Below, one piece after another: positions 35,801-46,335 of a DNA stretch of 64,000 nucleotides (position 1 is its first letter; every line of letters starts with the position of its first letter). The notes under the pieces were generated by a model. The model was not told the DNA's origin. It worked only from the letters and a program-made list of their open reading frames with translations, and ran no database searches. This DNA is from Arachis hypogaea (lineage: Eukaryota > Streptophyta > Magnoliopsida > Fabales > Fabaceae), in contig NC_092050.1 in NCBI RefSeq assembly GCF_003086295.3, positions 153,146,699 through 153,210,698 of the forward strand. Direction: 5' to 3'. A program made the position numbers and the translations under genes.

Positions 35801-36265
35801 ATCACTTAAAGAGGCAGGGTGTCTTTTTGATATGGACTGTGAGAAGGGACCTTCTCTAAGACCATGGACTAGCCCCATGATGACTGCCTCGGTGGGCAGG
35901 TCTTGAATCTCCAAACATGCTTTGTTGAACCTTTCCATATAGGCTCGTAAGGACTCCCCGACCTTCTGTTTTATTCCCAGGAGACTCGGTGCATGTTTTA
36001 CTTTGTCTTTCTGGATGGAGAACCTCATCAAGAACTTCCTTGAGAGGTCTTCAAAACTGGTAATCGACCTCGGAGGGAGGCTGTCGAACCACTTCATCGC
36101 TGCTTTTGACAAGGTTGTCGGAAAAGCTTTGCATCGCGTAGCATCAGAAGCGTCAGCCAGATACATCCGACTTTTAAAGTTGCTCAGATGATGCTTTGGA
36201 TCAGTGGTTCCGTCGTAGAGGTCCATATCAGGGCTTCTAAAGTTTCTCGGAACTTTTGCCCTCAT
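32804..36265 (-). CDS. Gypsy gag-pol: gag C-part, protease, RT, dual RNase H
   Basis: 1153 codons. The gag capsid region occupies about residues 1-200 (KWFDSLPPRSITSFEDL), with a variant zinc knuckle C-x2-H-x4-H-x4-C at 247-260. Protease follows near 380 (LVDQGSSADIL), then reverse transcriptase with FMDAYSGYNQIPM near 690 and YVDD at 751-754. The gypsy RNase H spans about 860-930 and a second, archaeal-type RNase H about 1020-1150 (FYVDGSS, NNQAEYEAL, YSDSQVV, SRADALSKL). The ATG at 36265 is probably internal; the natural frame extends upstream into the gag N-terminus but is separated by a frame change at a run of six G near 36290. The frame ends at TGA 32804-32806 just before integrase. Confidence 0.92.
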   Translation of the reverse strand: MRAKVPRNFRSPDMDLYDGTTDPKHHLSNFKSRMYLADASDATRCKAFPTTLSKAAMKWFDSLPPRSITSFEDLSRKFLMRFSIQKDKVKHAPSLLGIKQKVGESLRAYMERFNKACLEIQDLPTEAVIMGLVHGLREGPFSQSISKRHPASLSDVQERAEKYINMEENAKLRDLSWRPGHPPSTKEREREAKKKEELGLDRPRKYHSYTPLKVPVVDVYREICNTERLPPPRPIKNKRGGSRGDYCEYHKIYGHSTNDCYDLKNVIEKLAREGRLDRYLIERSDIHGKRKRDDVDRRDPPPQTPERHIHMISGGFAGGGLTKSSRKRHLKRVYQVGEESSDLPTISFTKEDGQGIIPGHDDPVVITMILANAHLHRTLVDQGSSADILFKPAFDKLGLDEKELRAYPDTLYGLGDTPIKPLGFLPLHTTFGKGEKSRTLSIYFIVINVGSAYNALIGRATLNRLGAVVSTAHLCMKFPTSAGIATVRGDQKLARRCYNESLNLRGKNKEIHTIELGGARIKEELRPQPGRKTEEIRVGKEEGKTTHIGANLGETLRQGLTKLLRDNSDLFAWKASDMPGIDPELMSHKLSVYSGSRPVQQRRRKLGPERALVVEEQVQALLEAGFIREVKYPIWLANVVLVKKQNGKWRMCVDYTDLNKACPKDPYPLPSIDALVDSSSGYQYLSFMDAYSGYNQIPMYEPDQEKTSFITPRANFCYVVMPFGLKNAGATYQRLMNKVFASHLGSLMEVYVDDMLVKTKKEVDLLPDLSQVFDTIRSHGMRLNPAKCAFAVEAGKFLGFMLTQIGIEANPDKCRAILEMRSATCLREVQQLNGRLAALSKFLAGSALRSLPLFSLLRKGHQFEWTPEYEEAFQEFKKFLSQPPILTRPVAGKDLVLYLSVADKAVSAALIKEDEDGQHPIYFISKVLQGPELRYHKLEKFAYSLVVASRRLRSYFQAHTIRVRTNQPMKQILQKTDVAGRMVQWAIELSEFDLKYETRTAIKSQCLTDFIAEYAGDQEDKPTTWEFYVDGSSNKTGSGAGIILVDERGTQIEVSLKFEFPASNNQAEYEALIVGLKLAEEVGATKVMIYSDSQVVTSQISGEYQAKDPNMKRYLEKTLEHLGRFAETEVKHITRDLNSRADALSKLASTKPG

Positions 36266-36687
36266 TATGTCCTCACTAAAAGGATCTTCCCCCCTAAGGG
36301 CGAATCTTCTCTACCGTCGTGGGAGTTCTGACCTTTGAGGGAGGATTCTAACTTTAAGAGTTTTCTTTCTAACTCTTTTCGTCGCTCCATCTCCTCTTTT
36401 AGGTTCTTTTCGGTTTCCTTTTGTCGCTCCCGTTCCTGTTCTAGCTGCTCGAGGCGACTGTGGACTAATCCCATGAGCTCAATTGCGTAGGATGGTCCTT
36501 CTTTCTCTGATTCGCGCCCCTCCGAAGAATTTACCTTCGGGTTTTTGATTCCGGAGGTGCCTTCCCTGTGTTGATCATTGGCTTCCTGGTGAAGGGTCTG
36601 GTCTGCCTCATTGTTTCCAGTGTTCAGATTCTCTTGTTCAGAATCTGTCTCCACATGACCCTCTTCAGGGGATCTATCCGCCATCAC
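36265..36687 (-). CDS. Gypsy gag N-terminal part
   Basis: 140 residues starting MMADRSPEEG, acidic and then strongly coiled-coil (LEQERERQKETEKNLKEEM), ending near the gag capsid domain. The last residues read out of the frame used downstream. The frame change lies at a G6 run (plus-strand cccccc, about 36287-36292), so a one-base indel explains it. It begins about 35 bases after the 5' LTR on the minus strand, next to the primer-binding site. Confidence 0.8.
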   Translation of the reverse strand: MMADRSPEEGHVETDSEQENLNTGNNEADQTLHQEANDQHREGTSGIKNPKVNSSEGRESEKEGPSYAIELMGLVHSRLEQLEQERERQKETEKNLKEEMERRKELERKLLKLESSLKGQNSHDGREDSPLGGKILLVRT

Positions 36688-36703
36688 TGGTTGATCTCTC
36701 GGG

Positions 36704-36722
36704 TCCCCGGCAACGGCGCCAA
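36704..36722 (-). other. Primer-binding site of the gypsy element
   Basis: On the minus strand, right after the 5' LTR, lies tggcgccgttgccgggga, the standard primer-binding sequence of many plant gypsy elements. It fixes orientation and the LTR boundary. Confidence 0.85.
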
Positions 36723-37254
36723 TGTTACGGTGGGTAACCGGAGATTAATGGGCTGGATGGCGTTGGTTGTCCCAAACGTGTGAAGGAGGTGGCTTTCGAG
36801 TGGATCTGTTACTCGGTGTTCCTCCATCCGACTTGTACGTGTGAAAGAATGGGGGTGGTATCTGCAAAGACACTCCGATGCCTAAGTTAGCAAGAGTGTG
36901 AGCAGGTTAGAGAGTATTGGAACTTAGAGATACCTGAATGGTGTCAGTGTATTTATAGTGGTGAACCAATAACCACCGCTGAAGTAGTGCCACCTTTTTA
37001 GGTGGATAACCGTTCTCATATCTTAGGGAGGTTAAGATATGGCTCTATGAAGTGGTTAGAGAGTTTCTAGGAGCAGTTACTCATTCGAATGAGTGTTATC
37101 TGCCAGCTAACCCTCGTGTCCGACTTCCTTGGAGCAGGTCGTGTTCGGTACCGACTTCTTGGGATGAAGGCTGGTACTGGGTGAGGGCCAACCCTTTGGG
37201 TTGGGCTTCTTTGCTTGGATCCTGGGTCTTTATTATTGGGCCAGGGTATGAACA
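36723..37254 (-). repeat. 5' LTR of the gypsy element (right)
   Basis: 532 bp. The upstream LTR for the minus-strand polyprotein; a TATA-like tataaata on the minus strand lies at 36950-36957. Confidence 0.92.
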
Positions 37255-37259
37255 GTCAT

Positions 37260-39396
37260 ATTGTTTTGACTTTAAGAATGAATATGATACCAATAAATAA
37301 ATTTATCATGGGTAAAATTTTAACAAAGATAAATTTCCATAAGTATTGTTATAAATGAGAAATTGTTCTACTTTAAGGACAAATATTTTTTTTAATATTG
37401 TATTTTTCAGTTTATGCCACTAGTCAATGAATTGTTTCGTACACAACGTGAGATTCGAATCCTTAATACTTGCTAGACGAGTGAGATAACTAATTATCCA
37501 AATTAGTTAAGATAAGTACTAATTATTTTTAATATTAAAGTTCGTTAAATTTTTATTTTAATTATAATTTTATAAAATATTTATAATAATTATTATAAAA
37601 TTAAAAGAAAAAACTTCATATATTTTTATATATTATTTCATGAAGGACACAAAAACATACACTAATTAGCACTAATTTTTGAGTTTCTTTTTCTCTCTTC
37701 TATTGATCTTATAATATCACAATCATTCAATTTAATGTAATTTTTAAGATTTAATTTTTTTTTCTTTCTTGTGTTGATTCTATAGCATCACAAATATTCA
37801 ATTCAGTATGATTCTTTCTATTCTTTTTCTCTCTTATATTATTGGAATTGATTCTATTATATTGATTTTATTCCTTTTCTCTCTTATATTATTCAATATG
37901 ATTCTTTCTATTCTTTCTATTGCAAGCATTCAATTTAATAATATGATGTTTTCTATTCTTTTTCTCTCTTATATTATATTAGCATCAATTCTATTATATC
38001 ACAGTCATTAAATAATGACTTAATATGCCCTAAAACTTAATGAATGTACAAATAACTAGTGACCAAATATTGCAAATTTTAAGGTTTTAAGGATTTGCAA
38101 TGGGTAAAATGATATAATTTATTTATTTAGAGGTTTAGGCACGTATTTCTAATTTTTTTTAGGGATACAGACCCTTAGCTCACATACTAAATATCTTTTT
38201 TACCTTTGTCACATTATTACAACTTTGATAAAATGCTCCTAATTATACATGCATATGTTTGACAATGATTGAAAATAGAATGTGTGTAGTTGGTTGATTT
38301 GTCGAGATTTCCCAAGAACGTAACTTCAGAATGGGAATATTATATTCCATATTTAATTTGGTTCACACTTTATTTCTACAATACTGAAATTGGAATATAA
38401 ATAACAAATTAAAGACTAAATAATTATCTCTTTTAAACAGAAGATTATTCATTTTTTTTCTCTTTTTCATGTCCTCTGCATGCATCATATATACTATTGT
38501 ATTAAAAATATATTTTATTCTAATACAAATTTTTATAGTACTCATAACATCTTTTAAGTCATTTTTTTAAAATTATTTTATATTAGAATAAAATATATTT
38601 TTTAATTATTTTGTATGGAATAAAATATTTTCTTTCATTTTTAAATTATTATTGACTATGTAGAGTATTTTATTTAAAATTTGAGTACATGCATGTATTT
38701 ACCTACGTTATTAGAACATTACAAATTTTTATAGTACTCCTAACATTTTTTAAGCCATTTTTTTTAAATTATTTTGCATAGGATAAAATATTTTTTGTAG
38801 TATAATTTAAATAAATTTATTAAAAAAATTTATTAAAAAATATTCATGAGCTATTAAAAATGGACAAAAGAGTATTGTATGGAATTTGAATTGATAGATC
38901 ACAGATATTTTAAAGAAGTCTCGTAATTAAATATTTTGTTAGCTTTTTTTTAATGTATGAAATAAAACATATATTTTTTTAACTTTTAAATTATTAATTT
39001 TTTAATAAGATTTTTTTAATAAATTATTAATTTTTTAACAGCATAGAAATTACTGTGTGTAATTCGAACCCAGCTGGTTCGAATTAGTGTGTGCGTGTGT
39101 TTGTGTATAATTTGAACTCATCTGCTTCGAATTACTGTGTGCGTGTGTTTGTGTATAATTCGAACCCAACTGGTTCGAATTATGTAGAAATAGAGTTCGA
39201 ATTTATTTGGTTCAAACTACATATAAACGTGCATTGATAGATTCATGAAGCAATTTTCATTTTGGCTGATTTGTGTAAAATTTTGCTCCCTTAGCTTATT
39301 ATTGTGATTTACCCTAAGTTTAATTTCCAATACAGAAAGTTCAATTCATTTATGATTAGCTTCCGCATTCTCAAATAATCCCAATGCTTCTCACAG
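37260..39396. repeat. Continuation of the S1 gene 2 flank
   Basis: After the gypsy element the S1 3' flank resumes (attgttttgacttta) and continues collinearly with 985-2280, including the tatcacaatcattcaa block and the block beginning near 37996. The stretch 38500-39040 is AT-rich with partial internal repeats (acaaatttttatagtactc twice). No gene. Confidence 0.6.
39061..39220. repeat. 48-bp tandem repeat with TTCGAA palindromes
   Basis: Units begin aattcgaaccca at 39061, 39109 and 39157 (period 48). Each holds an imperfect palindrome (gaacc...ggttc) and a gtgtgcgtgtgtttgtg tail in the first two units. A decayed fourth palindrome lies at 39193-39220. Confidence 0.75.
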
Positions 39397-42288
39397 TATA
39401 ACACCAGATTTTTAGAAAATAAATAATAAATTATTTATGTTTATATATATAATTTTATTTTGAAGAAGGTTATGAAACTTTGAATTTTAAATTAATTCAA
39501 TTTTATATAAATTTTAATTATAATTAAATATTTTTAATTTACTGAAATTAATGGTTTTTGCTTAAACATAATTTGTAATTTGAAAAAAATAAAATAATAT
39601 TTTTAAAATTAATTATATTAATTAAATTTAATTTTAAATTAAAACTCTACTCAAACCTTAAATTTCCAATTTTAAATTCTAATTCCCAATTCACTAATCC
39701 TAACCCCAATTTCTAAAATACACACACGTACCGTCTAACTTGTTAACTCTTCGGTGAGCCACGCCATCCTCTCCTCACCGTACCATTCACTCACATTCAC
39801 CGCCACACTCCATTTTTCCCAAAACCCAACACAGCTTCAGAAAAGACCAAAGGAAGAAAGAAACGGTAGAAGAGAAGGTAGAAGGGTTGCCGCCGCTGCA
39901 GTCGCATCCCACCGTCATGGAAGTGTAAGCAGATCAAGATATGCGTAAGGTACAAATGGTGAAGCAAGGAAATTTAATTTACATCTCAAGAAAAAGAGAA
40001 GGATAAACGACACATCAAATTGAACGGCATGATCTAGAACGCAAAAGCCAATACAGCATACTAAAAATGGCATTTTACATTTTCAAAGATCCAAGGGTCG
40101 GCGTCGTACTCAAAACAATTTCAATGTCATGTCTAAGAGTACAAGATTCATGAAGAGAAGTATAATGACAAGGATAGATATTTTAAAAAATTCAAATAGT
40201 AGTTTACAAATAAGAGGCGGACGTATGGAGAGATTAAAGAACTTCAATAGAGACGATAAAAAGAAAATGGTGCATTCGTTATTCAAGAAAATTTAAAATG
40301 GTGCATTCCTTAGAATTGAATTCAAGCTGAATCAAAGTACAAGACTCACAAAAAAGTGACCAAAGTCAAGAACGTCATTTACAAAATCCAAGAGAATGTG
40401 TAGGAACGCAATCGAATGAAATGTCCACAAGGAATAGATAAACTTAAGAGAAAGATTACCTTACCTAATAAAAAGAGAAAATATGAAATAAAGAATTGAG
40501 GGAACATAATAAAGTATAGATGTTTGCGTTACCTTAAAACATATTTAGGTTGAAATAAGTTAGGCGAAGGTTGTAAAATGAAGGTCATTTAGAATATTTT
40601 GAATAGAAACAAAATCTTCCTTCAAGAAACTTAGAGTATACTTAGGTATAAACAAAGATATACATAAATTATAATAGAGTCGGAAGAAAAGATGAAGTTG
40701 TTTTACGTCAAAATTATTTCTAAAGTAAAGATAGAATATGTGAAGTTGGAAAGATGGATTTTAAATGGGTTAAGGACTAGTCACCAAAAAAAAAAAAATG
40801 GGTTAAGGACCAAGAGTTATTCCTCAAAAATCTAAAAAGGTGCTTAAGTATTTAGTCAATTAGAGGTATGTAGTGAAATTGCGGTAAAGTTGAAAGGAAT
40901 TTAAATTTTGTCCAATAAGGAGAATTTGAGGTAAAGTCTGAAACTATATAAGCCTTCAAAAATTCATTTAAGTAAGGGTGTGCTAAATTCAAAACATCTT
41001 TATCAAATTTAAATAATAGTTATGGATATAATCAAGCAAGAGAAGATCGACTGGAAATTTTTTCAAAGAGAATCCAAAACTTCTTTAAAAAGTATAAAAT
41101 CAAAATTTCGAATGTATTATTGAAATCACAACATCATAAGGATATTCAAAAAGGTTGAGAAATGTAAGGAAGAAAATTCATTTACATTTCGAGAAAGAAA
41201 CTTAAATCAAGTAGTTCAAACAGAATTAAAAAGCATGACAGATCGAACGAATTCTCAGCTGACCGAAGAAATACAAAACTCATCAAGACAAACCAATTAA
41301 TAGTTATTTCTCAAGAATTTCAAGGACCTTTTTGAGACATCAAGCAAGTTCAAAATTCCATCAAGGAGCAAATGAATTCAAGAAGAAGAGCTTAAAAAGA
41401 GAAAGACAGATTTACCAAAAATTTTAAACAGGCATATGCAATTAGGATCAAATAAGAACGCATATGAACAGAGGAATAGGGTTAGAAAAATTAAATCACT
41501 TTTTAAAAGAAAAGACACAAGAACTTTAAAATAGGTTAGGGAAGAATAAGTCACATGACTCCAACAGAATTCAAGATACATAATTGAGTAACCTCAAGAA
41601 ATAGTTTCTAACATTCCCATTGGATTAAGAATGGACGTTTTGATTGAGAATTAATTATGTGGATGAGAGATGGTTAATATGACTAGTTTTATATTTAAAA
41701 TATGTTGGGAGATTAAAGATTTTAAAAGAGGTAATTAATTAGTTAAAGTAAAACTAAAAGTATTTTTCAAAAGTTTGATAAAAACATAGATTCCTTAGGT
41801 AAGTTAATTATTTGCATTTTATTCGTTACTTTTATGACATTCTCATTCCCTATGAGAACGTGTGGTTTGTTCTCACCCCCAAAATCTTTCACTCTTTCAG
41901 TGCCACAGGTTCGAAGACTCAGTTTGAAGCGGCGGGTGATTATTAGTCTTATTTGAGTTAAGTTTATGTGTTGAGTTGCTTTCATAGAATTCTCTCGCCT
42001 TTGTTATTTAAGATTTTATTTTATAGAGAGGAATAAGAATTGTATCTAAGTTTTATTTGAATTCTTTTGTATAATATTTATTATTATTAATAATTATGTG
42101 ATTATTATTACTTGATGATTTTTTTATTTATGATTTTAAAAACAAAAACAAATTTTTCCGGCATTTTCTATAAAACTGAAATACGAGATCGAATTAAAGG
42201 CTCAATATTAAATAGTAAATAAGGAAAACAGGTTAATAAGTCCTTACTTTTAGTATGATCATGACGTGCTAAAAGTTAGAGTATTACA
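39397..42288 (+). mobile_element. Solo LTR, 2892 bp, same long-LTR family
   Basis: Begins tataacaccagatttt and ends gagtattaca, with target duplication CACAG at 39392-39396 and 42289-42293. The empty site is seen near 53120 (cttctcacagcac). The last 40 bases match, in inverse, the left end of the TRIM at 56639, and the first bases match its other end, so the two are related. No internal region, hence a solo LTR. The interior is purine-rich and without domains. The canonical TG start is decayed to TA. Confidence 0.82.
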
Positions 42289-42293
42289 CACAG

Positions 42294-43938
42294 CATTAAT
42301 AATAATCACAACATATAGGATTCACTACTCATGTGTCTACACCGTTTTAAATTTTATAATTAAGTCATTTTGTTATCAAAATCGTAAAGTTGATAGAATA
42401 TTTTAAAAATGAGAAATTGACATTTAGGTTTAGAGAGTTAGTCTTTAAAAAAATATTATGTTAGCTCCAACAATTTTTGCAAGTAAAAAAAATTTAATTC
42501 TAAAATTTAAAATAATATAAAAAGCTAATAAAAATTTTTAAATTATAAAAATTTAATTACAAATTTAATAAAATTATAGAGAGACTGAAAAAGTGATTTC
42601 ACCAATAAAAAAATATAGAATAATATTATTTTAAAAAAATATAGGTAGACAATGATTTTAGTGAACAATCCAGTTATGCATACGATAACTTTCCTTTTCC
42701 GCTTGTGATTTTCGTAAAGGTATATATATATATATATATATATAGTGTGTTTTTATCTTGTTGGACCAATTTTAAGTCCATTGTTCACATTATTTACAAA
42801 AGTCATTGTCTACCTAACAAAACCGTATTATTTATGTTTCTTTTAGTTTGTCACTTATAGTTTCTTAATTTTGTTTTATATACATTGAAAATGAGCAATA
42901 TTACATATATGACTAATAAAATTTACCATCTTTTATTAATATTCGATCAACATTTATATCCTAAGCTTTAAATTCTAAATTTTAAATACTAATAAATCAT
43001 AAATTATATTTCTAATAATATAAAAATAAAATGATGAATGGCTAATATTGATAAAAAAAAAATTTTGGCCTCATAATATTTCTCACTAAAAATAAAAATA
43101 ATTATTCTCTTATTTAATTAATTATCACAAAATCTTCCAATCTTATTCCTTCCATTTCAAAATATAGTTATCCGAAAATAAAAATATACATATTTTAAAC
43201 TACAATAATTGACAAAATTAATTTTAAATGAATAAATGTATCAAATTATACTTATTCAATCATCACAATAAAATTAAAGTGCTATTAGAAAAAACTTTTT
43301 ACATATACACAATAATGTAGGATTTTATATATATTTTTCGTTTAATTTTTTTTAATAAAAAACTTTATGTGCACAAAAACATAGAGTATTGAGCACTAAT
43401 TCTTGAATTTCTTTTCCTCTTTTTAAATTATCCTATAATATTACAGTCATTCAACTTAATGCAATTCTTAATATTTAATTTTTTTTCTTTCTTTTGTTGA
43501 TTCTATAATATATTAATATCACAAGCATTCAATTCAATATGATTCTTTATATCATTTTTCTCTCTTATATTATTAAAATTCATTCTATAGTTTTACACTC
43601 ATTCAAATTAAATCAATAAATTCTTCATATTCTCTTCCTCTTTTGTATTATATTATCATTCATTCTATTAGATTACGATCATTAAATTTATTTGTGTCAC
43701 TGACGCATGATCATATCACATACAGAAGATAAGTTATTTCGTAAAAGTATTTAATAATTTGTTGTCTATATCCTATCATAAGATAAGAGCCAAAAAATAA
43801 TAATATTTACTTATATTTATATATAAATATACAGTGGCTACTTTTATATAATTAATGACTAATTTTAATATAGAAATAATAATTTTAAATTAAATAACGA
43901 CATAATTGACGGTCAACGATACCAAGGCAGTATTTAAT
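42294..43938. repeat. Flank leading to S1 gene 3
   Basis: Noncoding. 42294-43283 is collinear with 53130-53560 plus 60460-60832. A TA microsatellite lies at 42721-42744, and a recurrent S1-flank block at about 43395-43690. Toward its end the sequence follows the upstream regions of the other S1 genes. Confidence 0.6.
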
Positions 43939-43983
43939 AAAAAAAAAAAAAAAAAAAAAAACCTTAGCTTCTTCTATATATAC
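43939..43983 (+). promoter_or_regulatory. A-tract plus TATA box of S1-like gene 3
   Basis: A run of 23 A (43939-43961, the longest of the four copies) and ctatatatac at 43974-43983, 59 bases before the ATG. Confidence 0.6.
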
Positions 43984-44032
43984 AAATGATTAATCTCATA
44001 ATCAAAATTCATCAACATAGTGCACATTAAAG

Positions 44033-44470
44033 ATGACGATCTCATCAAAATCACTCTCTAAGGTTGTAATAATGCTCATACTTGTTTCTTTCAATCTCAA
44101 TGTCAGTATGATTGATGGTGAAGTTGATTTTCCTCAACGTTATACGGTTCATGTGACAATGCAAAACAAACTGCCGGATATGCAGCAGCTTGGTATTCAT
44201 TGCAAGGATAGAACTCACGATTTAGGGTTCAAAGTCGTTCCAGCTGGTCAAAGTTGGACTTTCTATTTCAGTCCAGGGATTATTAACACAGCTTTGTTCT
44301 TCTGTAGCTTTAATTGGTATGAGGGGGGAGGAGTACATCGCTTTGATATTTATGATGCTGACCGTGATGGTGGTGTATGCGACCAGTGTACTTGGGACAT
44401 CCACAATGACGGTCTATGTAGGGTTACGGGCACGGGTGCTCCTAGATGTTTTCATTATAAGGGCGAGTAA
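44033..44470 (+). CDS. S1-like secreted protein, copy 3
   Basis: 145 residues. The signal peptide (about residues 1-28) is almost identical to genes 1 and 2. The mature domain has all S1 landmarks: VHVTMQNKL, IHCKDRTHDLGF, AGQSWTFYF, LFFCSFNW, FDIYDADRD, a CDQCTWDIH segment and two further Cys near the C-terminus. It is intronless, with the conserved promoter upstream and the conserved 3' flank downstream. It is closest to the family consensus of the three. Target or partner unknown; secretion inferred. Confidence 0.9.
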   Translation: MTISSKSLSKVVIMLILVSFNLNVSMIDGEVDFPQRYTVHVTMQNKLPDMQQLGIHCKDRTHDLGFKVVPAGQSWTFYFSPGIINTALFFCSFNWYEGGGVHRFDIYDADRDGGVCDQCTWDIHNDGLCRVTGTGAPRCFHYKGE

Positions 44471-45178
44471 TAATAATTGGTGTAAAAATTCGAATAAAAT
44501 GTATTTACCTATCTAGGAGATAATAAATAATTTTCTAAAAGAATAAATTATATATTGAATAATAAAATTTATTATACTTTCTCTTCACACAAATTAATAC
44601 TCAACGATAGTGATTTGGTAATATTATCAAAGAATATTAATCAATTTAATAGCTTTATTTTGTAATGGAAGAAGTCTATAAGTTTAGAATTTGGAATTCA
44701 TGTCATAAAATGTGAAATTTTAATGAATAGCAACGTTGACAACCAATAAATAAAGTTACGAGTAAATTTATTAATTTTAATAAAGACAAATTTTCATATA
44801 AGTATTGCTATGTAATGAGAAATTGTTCTACTTTAAAGATAAATACTATTTTTTCTATCGTATTTTTCAACTCAACACGTGGGTCTGTGGTTAGTTAATG
44901 AGTTGTTACATACACACCATGGGATTCGAATCCTTAATACTTTTTCAAATAGATAAGTGAGATGATCACTCAACTAATCGTCTAAATTAGTTAAGATAAA
45001 TATTAATTATTTTTAATATTTTTAACACTAAAGTTTGTTAAATTCTGATTTTAATTAAGTATAACTTTGTAAAATATTTATAATGATAATTATTATATAT
45101 ATTTTTTATTTAATTTTATTTAATAAAAAATTTCATATATTTTTATGTATTATTCCGTGAAATACACTAACTAGCACT
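44471..45178 (+). repeat. S1 3' flank, copy 3 (first part)
   Basis: Collinear with 717-1370, including the same ggtgtaaaaattcg start and candidate poly(A) signals near 44520-44560. Interrupted at 45179 by a MITE. Confidence 0.6.
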
Positions 45179-45748
45179 TAGGGCTGGAAGTGAGTTAAGT
45201 CATCTCATGAGTCAGCTTGAGCTCGACTCGTTAATAGCTCGATAAGCTAAACTCGTGAGCTGGTGAGCTGAGTTTGAGTTTTGAATTGAGCTCATAAATT
45301 AAATGAGTCGAGTTTGAGTTTGAATAAGTTCAGCTCATTAGCTTGTGAACTGGCTCGATTATATATATGTATGCATTTAATCTATATTTTTAATAATATA
45401 GATATATATAAATAAATAAGTGATCTTAATTATTTAGAATTTTATGTTTATTTTTTATATATAATTTTAATGTAAGACATAAATAAAAAATTTATAATTT
45501 ATTGATAGATAGAGAATATATAAAATTGATCTTTTTAAATATATAAATTATAATTTATTGATGTAAAATTATAGATTATGTTCATATTATTTGAGCCAGT
45601 TCGTGAACTTTCGGTGAGTTGAGTTTGAGCTTAAAAAATAGGCTCGATTGTTAATGAGTCAAGCCGTGAGCCAAACTCAATTTTCGTGAGCCGAATTTAA
45701 GCTTGACCTAACTCAACTCATCTCGTCTCACTCCCATGGCCAACCCTA
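45179..45748. mobile_element. hAT-like MITE, 570 bp
   Basis: Left end tagggctggaagtgag and right end ctcactcccatggccaaccc form inverted termini. The arms are full of gagctcg / cgagctc type motifs and the centre is AT-rich. It interrupts the S1-flank block between agcact and ttcttta. No clear 8-bp duplication remains, so superfamily assignment rests on the TAGGG ends. Confidence 0.65.
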
Positions 45749-45990
45749 TTCTTTAGTTTCTTTTTCTCTCTTCTATTGATCCTATAATATCACAATCATT
45801 CAACTTAATACAATTCTTAAGATTTATTTTTTTTCTTTCTTTTGTTGATTCTATAATATCACAAACATTCAATAATTTAATATGATTCTTTATATCCTTT
45901 CTCGATCCTCTCTTGTATTATTAGAATTTATTTTATAATTTTATAGTCATTCAAATCAATAAATTTTTTAGATTATCTTTTTTTTTGTAT

Positions 45991-46330
45991 TGTTATAAAA
46001 CCACTCATTTTAAAAGTTTAAACTGATAGAAAAAGACAACATTAATAATTATATTTTTAACACTCTCTTTCAAACAAGAGCCTCTATTTTGGGTTTGTTT
46101 GATTTTGTATAAGTCTTCTTTTTTCTTTATTTACCTTATGCTATTTTTTTACTTTTGGGATTCACCAAGGATCGAACTCTTAACCTTTTGAACATAAAAC
46201 TCTGATACCATGTTATGAAACCACTCATTCAAAAAAAAAGCTCTTATTTGAAAGAAAGTATTAGAGATATAACCATTAATACTGTCTTCTCCCATCAGTT
46301 TAAACTTTTTAAATGAATAGTTTCATAACA
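45991..46330. mobile_element. 340-bp palindromic element with LTR-like features
   Basis: Flanked by the 5-bp duplication TGTAT (45986-45990, 46331-46335). The two arms (45991-46085 and 46235-46330) are long inverted repeats sharing aaaagtttaaactgat. The right arm 46211-46330 begins tgttatgaaacc and ends gtttcataaca, like a small LTR. Just inside it the minus strand reads tggtatcagag, the initiator-tRNA primer-binding motif. It is either a TRIM-like element with a palindromic LTR or a foldback element. Confidence 0.65.
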
Positions 46331-46335
46331 TGTAT

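Larger units (their letters stand above)
27784..37254 (-). mobile_element. Ty3-gypsy LTR retrotransposon, Tat-type, 9471 bp
   Basis: Two 532-bp LTRs (27784-28315, 36723-37254) begin tgttacgg and end tgaaca, with target duplication GTCAT at 27779-27783 and 37255-37259. Polyprotein order on the minus strand is gag, protease, RT, RNase H, a second (archaeal-type) RNase H, integrase. A long 3' region before the downstream LTR holds an antisense ORF. A dual RNase H and an antisense extra ORF are Tat-lineage traits. The LTRs differ at roughly a dozen sites by eye, so the insertion is fairly recent. Frameshift, stops and an integrase active-site change show that this copy is not autonomous. Confidence 0.93.

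Noticed and set aside
31569..36191. Plus-strand ORFs of 60-212 codons opposite the gypsy polyprotein
   Set aside because: Antisense shadows of gag-pol. The real antisense ORF is confined to 28831-30660, outside pol.
42721..42744. TA repeat as a possible regulatory or origin element
   Set aside because: Simple microsatellite with no accompanying motif; a similar one occurs at 3432-3454.
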